A DNA stretch of 64,000 nt from Symbiodinium sp. CCMP2592 (Eukaryota; Sar; Dinophyceae; Suessiales; Symbiodiniaceae), in assembly GCA_905221615.1 (NCBI GenBank), contig CAJNDT010005523.1, forward strand, positions 402,501 to 466,500, written 5' to 3'. Each line of letters begins with the position of its first letter. Positions within the stretch are counted from its first letter, which is position 1. Below, piece after piece: positions 12,940 to 23,849 of the stretch. Position numbers and translations under genes: made by a program. A model generated the notes under the pieces. The model searched no databases. It was given only the letters and a program-made list of their open reading frames with translations, and was not told the DNA's origin.

Positions 12940-14189
12940 CTGCGGGCTTCGGTAGTTTGCTTGACCTCAATGAATGTCGTCCCGTTTGCTAGGAGGACAT
13001 GGTTTGGCTAAGTGCGTTTCCTGTGGTGCCGAGCTGTGAAACTCTCCCTCAACCCTAAACTTTAAACCCTGAAACCTACGACCCTAGGACTCAGCAGCCC
13101 TAAACCCTGGCTGCCAGATTCAAGCTCCCCAGGCCTCCAGACCTTGTCCCTCCAGTGTTTCTAGTCTCTGCTCACCCCAGGCGGTCCCAAAGCCTGAACC
13201 CCAAAGGCTCAGAGCTTCTTTTAAACAGCCAAACCACTTAGGGTTTAGGGATCTGGTCTCTGGCCATGACGGCCTTGTCACGCAAGCTTCCAAGCTTCGC
13301 TACTGGCTTCGGGTTTGAGATATCAAGCGAATCGAAGCCTTCAAAACCTAACACATCCGGCAGCCTGCAAGACACGAAGCAGCCGACGGCTGGATCCTGT
13401 TCTCAATCCCAGTGTTTCAGGTATCAGGCTTGCCGTGTAGGAGCCTGGACATTTATCCCGTCCGCTCCTTCGTAATCCGTTGCCCAGCTTCGTTTAGGAA
13501 TTATTATTGCATGAGAAACTGAGCAGCACTGGCTTCCGAAGAACCCAAGATTTCCATTCATCCTTCCAGCGTGGAACATACTGGTTCGGCTCCAACTTGT
13601 TTAGCTAACACCATCTTCTGAGGAAAGGCCGCGACACGCGAAACTGCAATGTCCTGGACTTTCGCTGTTAGCAGCTCTCCCTCCGAAATACAAAACATGC
13701 CACGAAGTCCAGAATTTGAGAAAGTCAGCGACTTCTGCCAGCCGAGCCGGTTTCAACTGACGACGCTTGAAACACATGACTTAGGCTTCCTGACAACACC
13801 AGAAACTACACCTCCATTTGGTCAGGAGCTGGACATTTCAGTCTTCCAACAGCCGATCAAGTTTTCTTTCCTCTCAACACCAGCTACAGCAGATACACCG
13901 CGTCGACCCGAAAACCCAAACCTCCTAGCATCAGGTTCCCCCCCTCCCCCTCCCGCCACAAAAGCAAATCCTGACTACCTGTCCTGCTCGAAGGCCCAGG
14001 TCCAAAAGAACTAGCACATGGCCGGCGGAGGCGGCTATGCAGAGACCTTGCTCCTGGAGAGCGATACAGGCAACGATACAAATACCAGTGACAATAAGTC
14101 AATAAGAATGGCAGTACCATTAACAAGAGCAGCGATGACCTTAATAAGCCTCGACAACGAGTACGGTTCTGAACTCAGGCGTTCAGCGT

Positions 14190-15335
14190 GGACCCGTTGC
14201 ATCCTAGTGCTGGTGGTGAGGCAATGATAGGCAACGTGCCCTGACAACTCAGAGAAGGATCCTGGCGAACTGGCCCCATTTCCTGGTCACTGCTCTTATC
14301 GCCTCTACGCCCGATTCTGTTGAGGGTGTTGTATACCCGTCCGCCTGCAATGATGTAGATAGGTTTAAGCAGTTTCGATCATTCAAGGTCTGGGCACTTG
14401 CGGATTCAGTGCGAAAATTGAATTCAAGGGTCTCTGCAATCAACGGGATCTATCCAATGCCCGAGGGCAACGATCGAAAGCCATGAAGCCTCAATCCTGC
14501 ACTGGTCCTACACTGAAAGCCCTACTGGATTGAATGAGCACCGAGCTCGATGAGTGTCCGACTTTACTGCTTTAGTTACCTAGCGTTCAGGGTTTCGGCT
14601 CCCAGCATATTGGGGCTTGAGATTAGGACTCAGCTTCGTTTGCCATGCCAGTGTTTGAGAAGCAACCTGACAGTTACGAGCAAAACTTACAACAAACCAT
14701 CTCGAAACCATGAACTTCGTGCGCGAATGAAAGTCTGCCAACTTCGATTTCATCCAAGCAGCATTTACTTGCAAACTCTTCCAGTGGGGACGCAGATCTT
14801 TCGGCCAAACCTCCGAGCGAGTCTTGGTATCATGTGCTGAACATATCAACTTGGTGGTAACAAATTCTCGGAACAAATTTATCATCAATACCTGGTCGTT
14901 TGTTCTTGGTCACTCCCCTCCGCCGAAGTTGCGATGATGGCTCTTGTCCTTGCCGCTGGCGCTGTAAACTGCTGTCGGCATGGTTGGTTGCAATATGATC
15001 TTCGTGAAACCAACACGAGTCAGGACAGCGAGGAAGCTGACACAAACCGAAAGTTTTCCTCAACACAGCAGCCCGGTAAGTGCTAAACTGCTAAAAAGCA
15101 CCTCCAGAACCTCACAACCATGCATTAACAAATAAGCAGAAGGTTCCAACAGCGTACAAACGACCCTGATCCACGAATCTTTCTCGACCCAGTGGACGAA
15201 GCTGAGCAGCTCGTCAAACTGCCTAGACCCATAGTTCCTGACGCCAGCATAACGCACTCCCCTGGCTTGGCAAAAAGCGCACGCTCTCTGCCTCTTGCAT
15301 CTCCAGCCAGGCTTCGGCGAGCTCACCGAGTCTCT
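14190..15335 (-). CDS. Candidate exons of a helical protein upstream of the WD40 exons
   Basis: Three minus-strand stretches look coding but begin with no Met. The first is 15335-15283 (RLGELAEAWLEMQEAES, charged and helical), ending at a GT donor. It would join in phase to the second, starting 15218 after AG, with FDELLSFVHWVEKDSW. Near 14815-14645 is SPLEEFASKCLDEIEVGRLS followed by FAHEVHGFEMV. Near 14380-14200 is a third with YIIAGGRVYNTLNRIGRRGD. I recognise no domain. Their strand and position suggest the N-terminal part of the WD40 gene or a separate gene just upstream. Boundaries are provisional. Confidence 0.35.
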
Positions 15336-15588
15336 CTGCCGCAAGTCTATATGCTCAATCGAATTCACGACTGCCCGTTCGATTTTATCAGCATATGGGA
15401 GGTATGTATGTATATATGTACGTGTGTACGTATGTACATGTCATGTACAGCCGCGGACAAAGAAAGACAACAACATTTATTGGGTCGTCGCTCTTGCAGA
15501 TTTAGCAGTTGCTTCCACAACATTGCAACAATTTAGAGGACTACAGAGCAAACTATTGTAACTATTTTTTGCGTGGCAATACTGGTCC

Positions 15589-16371
15589 ATGTTCTGGAAT
15601 TCCTACTACGATTCACTCCCGGATTGTGCTAGGCCCCCATATTATAGTAGTGTTGCTGCAGTTGCTGCAGCCGCCTGGTTCGGCTCCGCAGGAACCTCCC
15701 CCAGATTAAAGCGGACGATGACGCAAGGCCTTGGCTGTGAAATATTTAGGGGCTCCAAGTTCCTAGCTCAGCCTAGTACGCTGCTAACACTCCCGTACCT
15801 CCTGTTAAAGTCTTCAAAAAGCGGGATGCCATGCGTCAAGGATTTCATTCTAAATCCTATACGCTTGCGCTGTAACCCAGAACCTACTACTCCAAATTGC
15901 CAAGCGAAATACCGTCGTCGAGAGCTAACGCGGTCGACTCAGGAATTGCCGGCGATAATGCATGTCTGTCGAATCGAATTCCCCGTATTAAGCGCTTCAG
16001 GAACCCGTGCCCTAAATTTTAAGCCCCTAAGGCTTCTATTGCGTTTGTTCTTCCTCTTGTTCTTCCTGCTTGTGCTACAAGGAACAGTTTTCTGGTACAT
16101 TTATGGTTATGATGACCAATCTAAACCCAGAACAAAAATTCTCGTGCGCCTCAAACTTGGAGTTGCAGGAAAATCCACCCATCTGTCTATCCATCTACTT
16201 ATCTCCTGGCTGTCCGACATGAAATCTCGGGCTTTGGGCCTACAGGGTTTGACACATGCGGGGTTTCGTCTTTCAGACCTCCTCGCAACAAGCTCCGCGA
16301 AGCCTCGCAAGCATCCCAAAGCCGAAAGGCCCAAAACTCCCGACCTTCAGTCCCGAAGCCGAATCCGATGA
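15589..16371 (+). CDS. Unusually long 260-residue open frame, unknown
   Basis: Starts at ATG and stays open for 260 codons in non-repetitive sequence. Residues about 170-185 form a strongly hydrophobic segment (LRLLLRLFFLLFFLLVL), a possible membrane span, followed by a basic tail. I recognise no family. It would be the only clear plus-strand gene in a minus-strand neighbourhood, and its start overlaps a CCCCCATATTATAGTA motif of the dispersed element family. It may be a chance frame. Confidence 0.2.
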   Translation: MFWNSYYDSLPDCARPPYYSSVAAVAAAAWFGSAGTSPRLKRTMTQGLGCEIFRGSKFLAQPSTLLTLPYLLLKSSKSGMPCVKDFILNPIRLRCNPEPTTPNCQAKYRRRELTRSTQELPAIMHVCRIEFPVLSASGTRALNFKPLRLLLRLFFLLFFLLVLQGTVFWYIYGYDDQSKPRTKILVRLKLGVAGKSTHLSIHLLISWLSDMKSRALGLQGLTHAGFRLSDLLATSSAKPRKHPKAERPKTPDLQSRSRIR

Positions 16372-16655
16372 CTGAGTCAGGAGGATCCAGATCCCCAGTT
16401 CCCAGATTCGCCTAAACCCCGCAGGCCTTGAAGTGGCGAACAATCCTCCAATGCAAGCGAAGCCCGAAAATCAAAAATCAAGAACAGTTGCGACAACCCT
16501 TGACCGAGAATCCTAGGATCCTGGACCCTGTCATCGGCCTGTGCCCCAGCTTCTGCTTCTTACCCCGAACGGCCTCCTCCTTGCGAGAGGCTTGGGGGTT
16601 ACGGAGTGACTCGAATCCCTAGAAGCCCCCTGAAGCCCCCTGAAGCGACGAGGGG

Positions 16656-17283
16656 TAATGTGGGGGTCGGTTTAGGAATATAGGCTCCTTTAATGCGTCG
16701 GCTCGGGGGCTAATTCCGAATCTGACCAAAAATTTCGGGGTACTCATTAATGCGTTTTTTTTGGCTGGGGGGACTTTTGGGGTGGGTGTTTGTGCTGTCT
16801 GCTGATGGTCAATCTTAAGGCAGCCACGACCTGAAGCCCACCCAAACCCTAAAACCCTGGCCCTGAAGACCTAAACTAGGCATGCTTAATTAAGCCTAAA
16901 ACCTGAAGCCCCCACCCAAACCCTAAAACCCTGGCCCTGCAAAGCTCCCGAAACCTACAGAACCCTCTTAAGCCCGAGTACTTAATTAATTGATTAAGCA
17001 CCAAACCCTACAAAACCCCCCAAAGCCTTCTACTTAGGCGCCCAAACCCCGAGACTCCCGATTCCCTCTAATTGTTTAATTAATTGTCTTAATTAATCAA
17101 AGCCACCCAGACCCTAGCTGCGACCCCGCAACCCCCTTCTAATTTACTTAATTAATCAAAGCCACCCAGACCCTGAGCCCCACTCAGACCCCTGACCCCT
17201 GTCCGGCGTCACCGGTTCCATATTAAATAGATTTCTTTTTTGGTCGGGGGGGGGACCCTTCAATTAAACCGACCCCCACATTA
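16656..17283. mobile_element. 628-bp element with perfect 19-bp terminal inverted repeats
   Basis: The left end TAATGTGGGGGTCGGTTTA (16656-16674) is exactly repeated in inverse orientation at 17265-17283. Inside are tandem duplications: a block with CACCCAAACCCTAAAACCCT occurs at about 16838 and again at 16915, and a block with AATTAATCAAAGCCACCCAG occurs at about 17092 and 17152. There are also several TTAATTAA motifs. No open frame could encode a transposase, so it fits a non-autonomous inverted-repeat element. I see no certain target-site duplication. Confidence 0.7.
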
Positions 17284-17881
17284 CGAGTCCAAAGTTCAAG
17301 GATGCGAGAAAGATGTAATTACCGAACACAGCTTGCTTTCTCGAGAAGCTATAGGTCCGAGCACGAGATCTATTATGAGCCAGAGCGCAATACCCAAACA
17401 AGCATTTACTAAGCATTCCCAGCTCGAACTGCGCGAGGCCCCCAAAACTCCTTCAAGCAACCCAGCCTACAGCCTACACCCCTGCCTGCTCCGTGCGGCC
17501 CAGCATGAAGCTGCCATCGCTGGCGGCAACAGCGAAGTGATACGCAGAACCTGCTTCAACAGTCAGCTTGCATACCCGAAAGCCCAAGCAACGTAGAACT
17601 GCAATCTTCAAGCCCCAAGGCCTGAAACAACCAAAACCTTACCACCGAACATCCTAACTTGCTTCGCTGACTTTTTGCTCGATTCCACCTTTCTTGCTCT
17701 GATGACACGGGCGCGATGCATAAAGGCCGGCGTCGGAACTGCATGTCATGTGCATGCTTGGATCGGCTGATGCTTTAGCAACTTTAGCCATACTCTGAAT
17801 CGACTCAAAACTATATACCAGTATTCCCTTTGTGGGCCTAGCCAAGTTCACAAGCTCATGTCGTTGGCACGAAGGATCTCG

Positions 17882-18478
17882 TCAAGCGATGCCTTGGCCC
17901 TTTCGCATCTCGCTGTCCATCACTTTCCAGACCTCCGTCCAGGACTCCTTGGTTTCTGGCGTCCAAAGCCCCTTCGGCTCCAGCACCTTCTCAAGAACCG
18001 CCAGCAAGGTCTTGCCTGCTGCATCGTAGTGCTCCTTGGTGACGTCGTGGTAGGCATGCCGCTCACCAAGGTAGTTCAGCACCGGCAGCAACGTGGGGAT
18101 GTCGTCCAAACCCTTCACCGCCTTGTCCACTGTCTGGGTGAAGCCCGCGACATGCTTATCGAACTTCTTCTGCTCGGCCTCATTTAGACGGTCGCCGAAG
18201 CTGAAGAGGTCTTTGGTGGACTGATCGGTCTCAAACAAAGCATCAAAGATCACCGTACCCACGGCCGTGAGTGTCTCCTTGGAAGTGTCTGGACAAACTT
18301 CCGCCCAAGAGCTTTGGACCAGATCCTTGTCGAGGGCGGACCTTGCAATCCTTGTGGAAGAGAGCGCAGCACGCGCCCCAGCGAAGGCGTTGCCGGCACG
18401 AAGCCCTGCTAAGCCGAGGGCAAGAGCCAGCAAGGCGAAGCCGGGGCTGGTGCGCCGGCGAGCTGGGACGGTGGACAT
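17882..18478 (-). CDS. Globin with N-terminal targeting leader
   Basis: A complete, uninterrupted 198-residue frame from a true ATG to TGA. Residues about 48-195 match the globin fold: A-helix Trp58 in LVQSSWAEV, Phe92 at the CD corner (LFSFGD), distal E7 His109 (FDKHVAGF), proximal F8 His141 (LGERHAYHDV) and Trp180/Trp184 in the C-terminal helix. Both haem-ligand histidines are present, so haem binding is expected, with oxygen or NO handling the likely role. Residues 1-47 are an extra leader: basic start, hydrophobic core FALLALALGLAGLRA, then NAFAGAR followed by Arg/Ser/Ala. This resembles the two-part plastid-targeting leader of peridinin dinoflagellates, though secretion is the alternative. 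The spacing of the ligands resembles neuroglobin or cytoglobin-like proteins. Lack of introns contrasts with the neighbouring genes. Confidence 0.88.
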   Translation of the reverse strand: MSTVPARRRTSPGFALLALALGLAGLRAGNAFAGARAALSSTRIARSALDKDLVQSSWAEVCPDTSKETLTAVGTVIFDALFETDQSTKDLFSFGDRLNEAEQKKFDKHVAGFTQTVDKAVKGLDDIPTLLPVLNYLGERHAYHDVTKEHYDAAGKTLLAVLEKVLEPKGLWTPETKESWTEVWKVMDSEMRKGQGIA

Positions 18479-18810
18479 CGCTGCGGAGGCAGGAAATCGC
18501 TTTCAGAACTCAGAACCTCTGTGGCCGCGTTAACAATAAGCAGTCGAGTAGAATTTCCAAGATATGTCAAGAAGCACGCCTTCTGAAAAAGTAGTGACTA
18601 GTGTGTCATCTGCAACTCCTAGTTCAGCTCAGACCATTCAACGAACACCCACAGCAGAGCTTCCAAGCCTTTGCAATGGCCCAGGGGGACTGCGCAACCA
18701 AGGGAGCTGGAGACAGACGCAGAGTTGTGGCAGGTTCCTCCCTCCACCTTCGGTTGGCCGGAAGAGTCAGTACTATCACTATTGATGTTACCATATACCA
18801 CTAATCACTA

Positions 18811-19060
18811 CTACTCATACTCATACTCATACTCATACTCATACTCATACTCATACTCATACTCATACCCATACTCATACTCATACTCATACTACTCCTC
18901 CTCCTCCTCCTGCTGCTACTGCTACTGTTACTACCAACATTACGACTACGACTACGACTATTACGACTACTACGAGCGCTAATACTACGACTGCTACTGC
19001 TGCTACTACGACTGCTACTGCTGCTACTGGTGCTGCTATATTACTGCCACAACAACAACA

Positions 19061-19130
<70 letters not shown>

Positions 19131-19138
19131 GTACAACA

Positions 19139-19179
<41 letters not shown>

Positions 19180-19280
19180 CACTTCCACTACCACTACCAC
19201 TACCACTACTGCTACTGCTACTGCTACTGCTACTGCTACTGCTACTGCTACTGCTATTGCTACTGCTACTACTTGGCGGT
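18811..19280. repeat. (ACTCAT)n, (CTA)n and (CTACTG)n repeat block
   Basis: About 14 ACTCAT hexamers at 18811-18895, then CTC and CTG triplets, then long CTA and CTACTG runs at 19055-19275, ending in a GGGGGT run. It begins about 330 bases upstream of the globin start codon and separates that gene from the next minus-strand exon. Confidence 0.95.
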
Positions 19281-19509
19281 GGGGTGGGGGTGGGGGTGGG
19301 GGTGGTGCTAATGTTGTTGCAAACAAGAACATCATGACAGTCGATGCTTCTGCACGTCGACAACATCATTACACATCATTCCGACCGCTGCCCTCGTTTC
19401 ATTGCACACTACTGCCATGATGATTTCAATCGCCTCACTTGCTAGACATTGTGGATTGAGAAACATACCGCATCAGAAAGAGAAGGCGGCAAATAATCCT
19501 AGCCATCCG

Positions 19510-19712
19510 GACAAGCTTGCTCTGAGAGCAGGACGTTGTAGAGGTGGCCATCTTTGCCTGAAAACGCTACGAGTCGTGAGGTTGAGAGAAAGGGCTGCTT
19601 GGGCTCGCGTACCGGGCAGCCGCACTTGAACAGCTTCCATTTCGAAAGGGCTGGACAAACAATCTTTGCACTCGTATGTGCAGTCCGAGACACCGCACAT
19701 GAGAAGATGCCC
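19510..19712 (-). CDS. Beta-propeller exon, PQQ-like repeat
   Basis: One minus-strand frame reads GIFSCAVSRTAHTS, then WKLFKCGCPVREP, then RLVAFSGKDGHLYNVLL. The pattern 'W-F-CG-PVR ... LVAF-KDGHLY-V' is typical of PQQ-like (quinoprotein) propeller blades, found for example in the C-terminal part of aminoadipate-semialdehyde dehydrogenase-like enzymes. The upstream splice site is probably an AG just before GGCATC near 19712. The frame stops at 19510, so a donor must lie shortly before, perhaps at a GC. Another frame here (DKGHLLMCGVSDC) also looks plausible and cannot be excluded. The rest of the gene was not found; strand and position place its 3' part toward the globin gene. Confidence 0.45.
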
Positions 19713-20019
19713 CTTGTCGACATAAGCAACATAAGTCATCTGCTGCTGTGGATTCCTCCGGACGGGCACATGGAGACAGCTGTCGGGTGTTTCGGGGGTC
19801 GCTGTAGACAGTTTACATCATAGGACGGATGCAGCGACATGCTCCAATTTTGGCAAGCAAGACAAACCGCCTAAGCACTGGATGAGTGACCCACTCCTAA
19901 CACGATGGGGCTTCGTAGGGGTTCGATAAAATCCGCCTCGACTGAGAACTGCCTGTGTCATGCCTGATCTGCATGGTGAACGGCGACTAAAGCAGCTTCA
20001 CCCCATCTTCCCCTCTAGA

Positions 20020-20112
20020 AAAGGTCAGCAAAGCTCGCGGGCACACAACCTCCGACACTTCGCCCGAATTGGTGCCGCCACGGCTCTTGCCGAAGACCAC
20101 AGAGCTACTTTT
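20020..20112 (-). CDS. Candidate coding exon, unknown
   Basis: The frame SSVVFGKSRGGTNSGEVSE has codon use typical of coding sequence and lies between a possible AG acceptor near 20112 and a GTTGTG donor near 20050. It could be an upstream exon of the propeller gene at 19.6 kb. No family is recognised. Confidence 0.25.
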
Positions 20113-20589
20113 CACCTCCTGTGTGGCTTGCCGGTACCTTGAACCAATGCGCGGGGTTAGGCAAAGCTGATCGAGGAAGCAATGCGAAACCTGAAGCCGT
20201 GACATACAATAAGCAAAGCTATCAGAAGTGGGCACGACCAACAGAGCAGGAGCTTGTTCGCCCAAGCACTGCTTTATGCGGTTACCCTATGTGAAGCAGA
20301 CGCAGCACCATAAGTAGCTACAACATGTGTGACAAGAGCGCATGACAAAACCCCAAGCTGAACTAAGGGGGGCCTGGGCTAGCACGAACTGTTAAGCAAT
20401 AAACTAAACCGAAACTAAACCTGAAACCAAAAACAGGATTTGGGTTTTAGATTGCGTTTTCTTTGGGGGCTCAAGGTTCAAGGTTCAATCCTGAACAGTG
20501 TTTCATTCCGAAACGAGACCCCAACATCACATGTCATGCGTAATCCTGTGACTCGAACTCGAAGAAAAACCCAGCAAACCTGCTGCCAC

Positions 20590-20662
20590 CCTACACCCTA
20601 AACCCAGAAACCTTTCAAACCACGTAAACCCTAAACCCTAAAGGCCCTAAACCCAGAAATCC
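20590..20662. repeat. Telomere-like CCCTAAA patch
   Basis: Several exact CCCTAAACCC units with short spacers on the top strand. It is the cleanest of the internal telomere-like patches in the window. Confidence 0.7.
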
Positions 20663-20832
20663 ATCAAACCAGGAGGCTCCCAAAGCTTCACCGCAGTCTT
20701 TGTCAGCGCCGCAAAGCGAAATCCTCCGTCTCCATCGAAAGGATTCGGCACCATCATTTCCTTGGTTAGGGCTTTCGGGTTTCGGGGCCAAGGCGCTCCG
20801 ACGCTGAACCCTGAACCCGAGGTGCCGAAATT

Positions 20833-20937
20833 TGGGAGTTTCCGAAAATTAGGGGTACCTTATTTTGGAGTCCTTATGATAAGGATCTTAGTAGTTAGGG
20901 TACTATATTAGGGTCCCCTATTTCTCGGAAACTCCCA
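20833..20937. mobile_element. 105-bp palindromic element (MITE-like)
   Basis: The ends TGGGAGTTTCCGAAAATTAG and the inverse of CTATTTCTCGGAAACTCCCA match at all but two positions, and the inner part is also partly self-complementary (GGTACCTTA...). Its length and design match two other palindromes in the window at 41402-41508 and 45856-45946. It contains no gene. Confidence 0.65.
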
Positions 20938-20939
20938 TC

Positions 20940-22185
20940 TCATGGAAGGGGTCATCGGCTCGAGGTTTCGGAGTTGAGCGTTCGGGATCGCTGAGCAGCT
21001 TGATGGGTCTTCGGCTCAGATAGAGATTTTGGGGTATAGAGCCGCGTAACTGCAATGGGGAACCCTGAGGAATGTTATCGGTAACTATTCAGGCCCCCAT
21101 ATTACAGTAATCTTCTCTGATGCTTGAAGGCGAACGGATTTCATGGGTTGGGAGTTCTAGGGATTTTGTGACATGATGGACAGCTACAGACGCCCGTACA
21201 CGCAGACGGGTCTACCGAGACCATCCAACCCTAACGGCCCTGACCCCCAGAAGCAAACAGTCCTTGCTGCCTTGCATGCTTCTTCTTTGCCCGAAAGAAA
21301 GCCTGAAGCCGTACCTGGTAAGGCAAACATGAAAGTATCCAAATCCTACAACGCTATGTTCTCAACTCTGCACCTGAAGAACTCTGCACCCTGAGCCCTA
21401 ACTTCAACCACGTATTTTCAAACCACTTAAGACTCAATCATCAACACTTCCGTGGGCTAGCAGTTGTAGTTCTTCGGGTACTGCAATGAGTGGGTGCGAA
21501 CTCAAACTTGGGGTGTATGATAGTGTTTAAACCTTTCATGGGATTCCAATGCAGGGCCGTACACCTTTCACAACGTGCCGCCAAAGGCATGAATAATCTG
21601 CGAAAAGCACAGCTTCGAACAGCAAGCACCTCAAGATTGAACCACAACCGCCCCAAACCTTGAGCACGCTTCAGCAAAGACATCCTGCTGCGAAAGGTTC
21701 GCATGGGTTGCCCCCAGGACCGATCAGCAGCGCAGGTACCTTGATGACCTGGGTAGGATGCTGGTTTTGAGGTGACCGGTATTGAGCATTCAGGGCTTAA
21801 GGGTCAGTCACATGGGACGTATCTAAACGAAGAGCTTCCCGATTCGTCCTGTGTAGGGTTTATAGGGGTTCAGGCTCACGGTTTAAGCCTTCTGGTACAC
21901 TTGCACAAAGTTCCGGGGAATGTTAAAGTTTTGAAGACGGGGTTGGTGCGCTTCTAAGGAAAGATCTTTTTCATGTATGACGGTTTTAATGCAGCCGCCC
22001 GCCACAGAAGGATCGTTCCAGTATCATGTGAATCCCCAACGACAGGACGCACTTACCAAGGACAGAAACACAAATCTTGGAAGTTCCGCGCTTAGGTTGA
22101 AAAGTGTTGGGGGCTTGTTAACAGTTAACAGCTACTGAAGGAAAATTCGTGGACACAGCCAGGGACCGTGACGTGCAAACTGCCG
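20940..22185. other. No gene recognised
   Basis: Mixed unique-looking sequence between the palindromic element and the satellite. A CCCCCATATTACAGTA motif of the short dispersed family is at about 21095. Minus-strand frames near 21450-21700 show faint coding character but nothing identifiable. Confidence 0.4.
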
Positions 22186-23849
22186 CCGACTTTTCACACT
22201 GGTCGAAATGCGGCCCCAAGGCCACCCATCAAGCTCATCAGCTGGAACTGCTTTCGTGTGTTTGATCGAAATAGAGCCCACAGAAAAGCATTGAGCTCAT
22301 CAGCTGGGCCTGCTCCAAAGTAACTGACAAGGCCCACAACCGTCCAATTCAACCGAACAGCCACCCACGCGGTGTACCGAACCGAAATACAGCCCAAAAA
22401 CCACTCATCATGAGCATCCGCTGGGAACAGCTCCGGTCTACTTCCCGGAAATACATCAGGTGTAGCATGAGATTTCCAGTTTAGATTCAATGACGGACAC
22501 AAGGTTGAATGTCAAGCGAGAACCAAGCAAAAAGTTCAGGGCCTCGCATCAGCCACGGAATCAACCCTCCCACTGCGTAACCGCCCATCCTTGTCACGGC
22601 TTCCATGGTGGCCGTGTGGGCGAAAGCATCTTGATGGCGTTCACCATCTTGCGCTGAGAAAACTCCAAGCAAGCATCAGCAGCGACAGCCCCGGGGCTGT
22701 CGATTTGACATAAAAACCTATGTCTGCCGGCGCAAAAAAAAGTTTGGCAGCTGATGTACTTGATCGTGCCCCAGCTCCTAGGCACGCGTTAAAATCATCA
22801 GTCGGCAACACCGTGACTGTTTATCCGACACCGAGCCCCAGGACCAAGCATTATGAGCATCAGCTGGGACCGCTCCTATCTGACCGAAACCAAGCCCGCA
22901 AGCAAGCATCAGCAGCGACGGCTCCGGTGCCCTCGACTGACATATAAACCTACATCCTGAGCTGCTAGCGCCAACAACTGTTTCGCAGCTGATGTACCCC
23001 AGCCCCTAAGCACGCATCACGAGCATCAATCGGCAACGCCGTGACTGTTTAATCGAGACCGAGCCCCACGACGGAGCATCATGAGCATCAGTCCGAAGCG
23101 CTCCGGTGCACAGGACCGAAATGAAAGCCTGACAGCCAGGCATCGTGAGCATCAGCTGGGACCGCTCCCGAATATCAGACCGACATCTGGCCCGCAGCCA
23201 TGCATCACGAAAATCAGCTGGGACCGCTCCGGTGTATCTGGCAAGGTCGAGCCCCGCAAACACGCATCATGCACGTTGGGAAGGTCCACAGATCGTGCCT
23301 CGCAGCTATGCATTATGGGCGTCCACTGGGACCACTCCTAAAATCTGCCAAATCGAACCACAATCTAACATCGTGAGCATCAGCTGGGATCGCTCCTAAG
23401 TATTTGACCGTCATCGGGCAACACAACCAAGCATTATCAGAATCATGCTCCGGCTTACTGACCGAGATTGGCCGAACAGCCGCACATCACGAGCATCTGC
23501 TAGGATCGATCCAAAGACTGTCGGGAATCAGGCTGAGCAGCCAAGCGTTATGAGCATGGGGACCCGGTGTATCCGAGCGGAAACAGAACAAAACCCAACA
23601 ACTCTGCATCGTGTGCATCATTCGGCACCATCCGAAGGTCGAAATTGGGCGCCACAGCCATACTGAAGCCGAACGAACGACGACCAAGCATAATGACATT
23701 TCAGCCGGGATCGCTCCCAGGTATGTAGTCGAAACAAAGCCCCGCAACCAAGCATTATGAGCCAAATTCAAACCCTGCAGCCACATATCGCTAACGCATG
23801 CTAATGCCTCACCGAAACCGAGCCCCATAGGCAGCGTTGTAAGTGTCAG

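Noticed and set aside
18479-18600. Relict dinoflagellate spliced-leader sequence upstream of the globin start
   Set aside because: I looked for the GGCTCAAG-ending leader upstream of the gene and did not see it; the retro-copy idea rests only on absence of introns.
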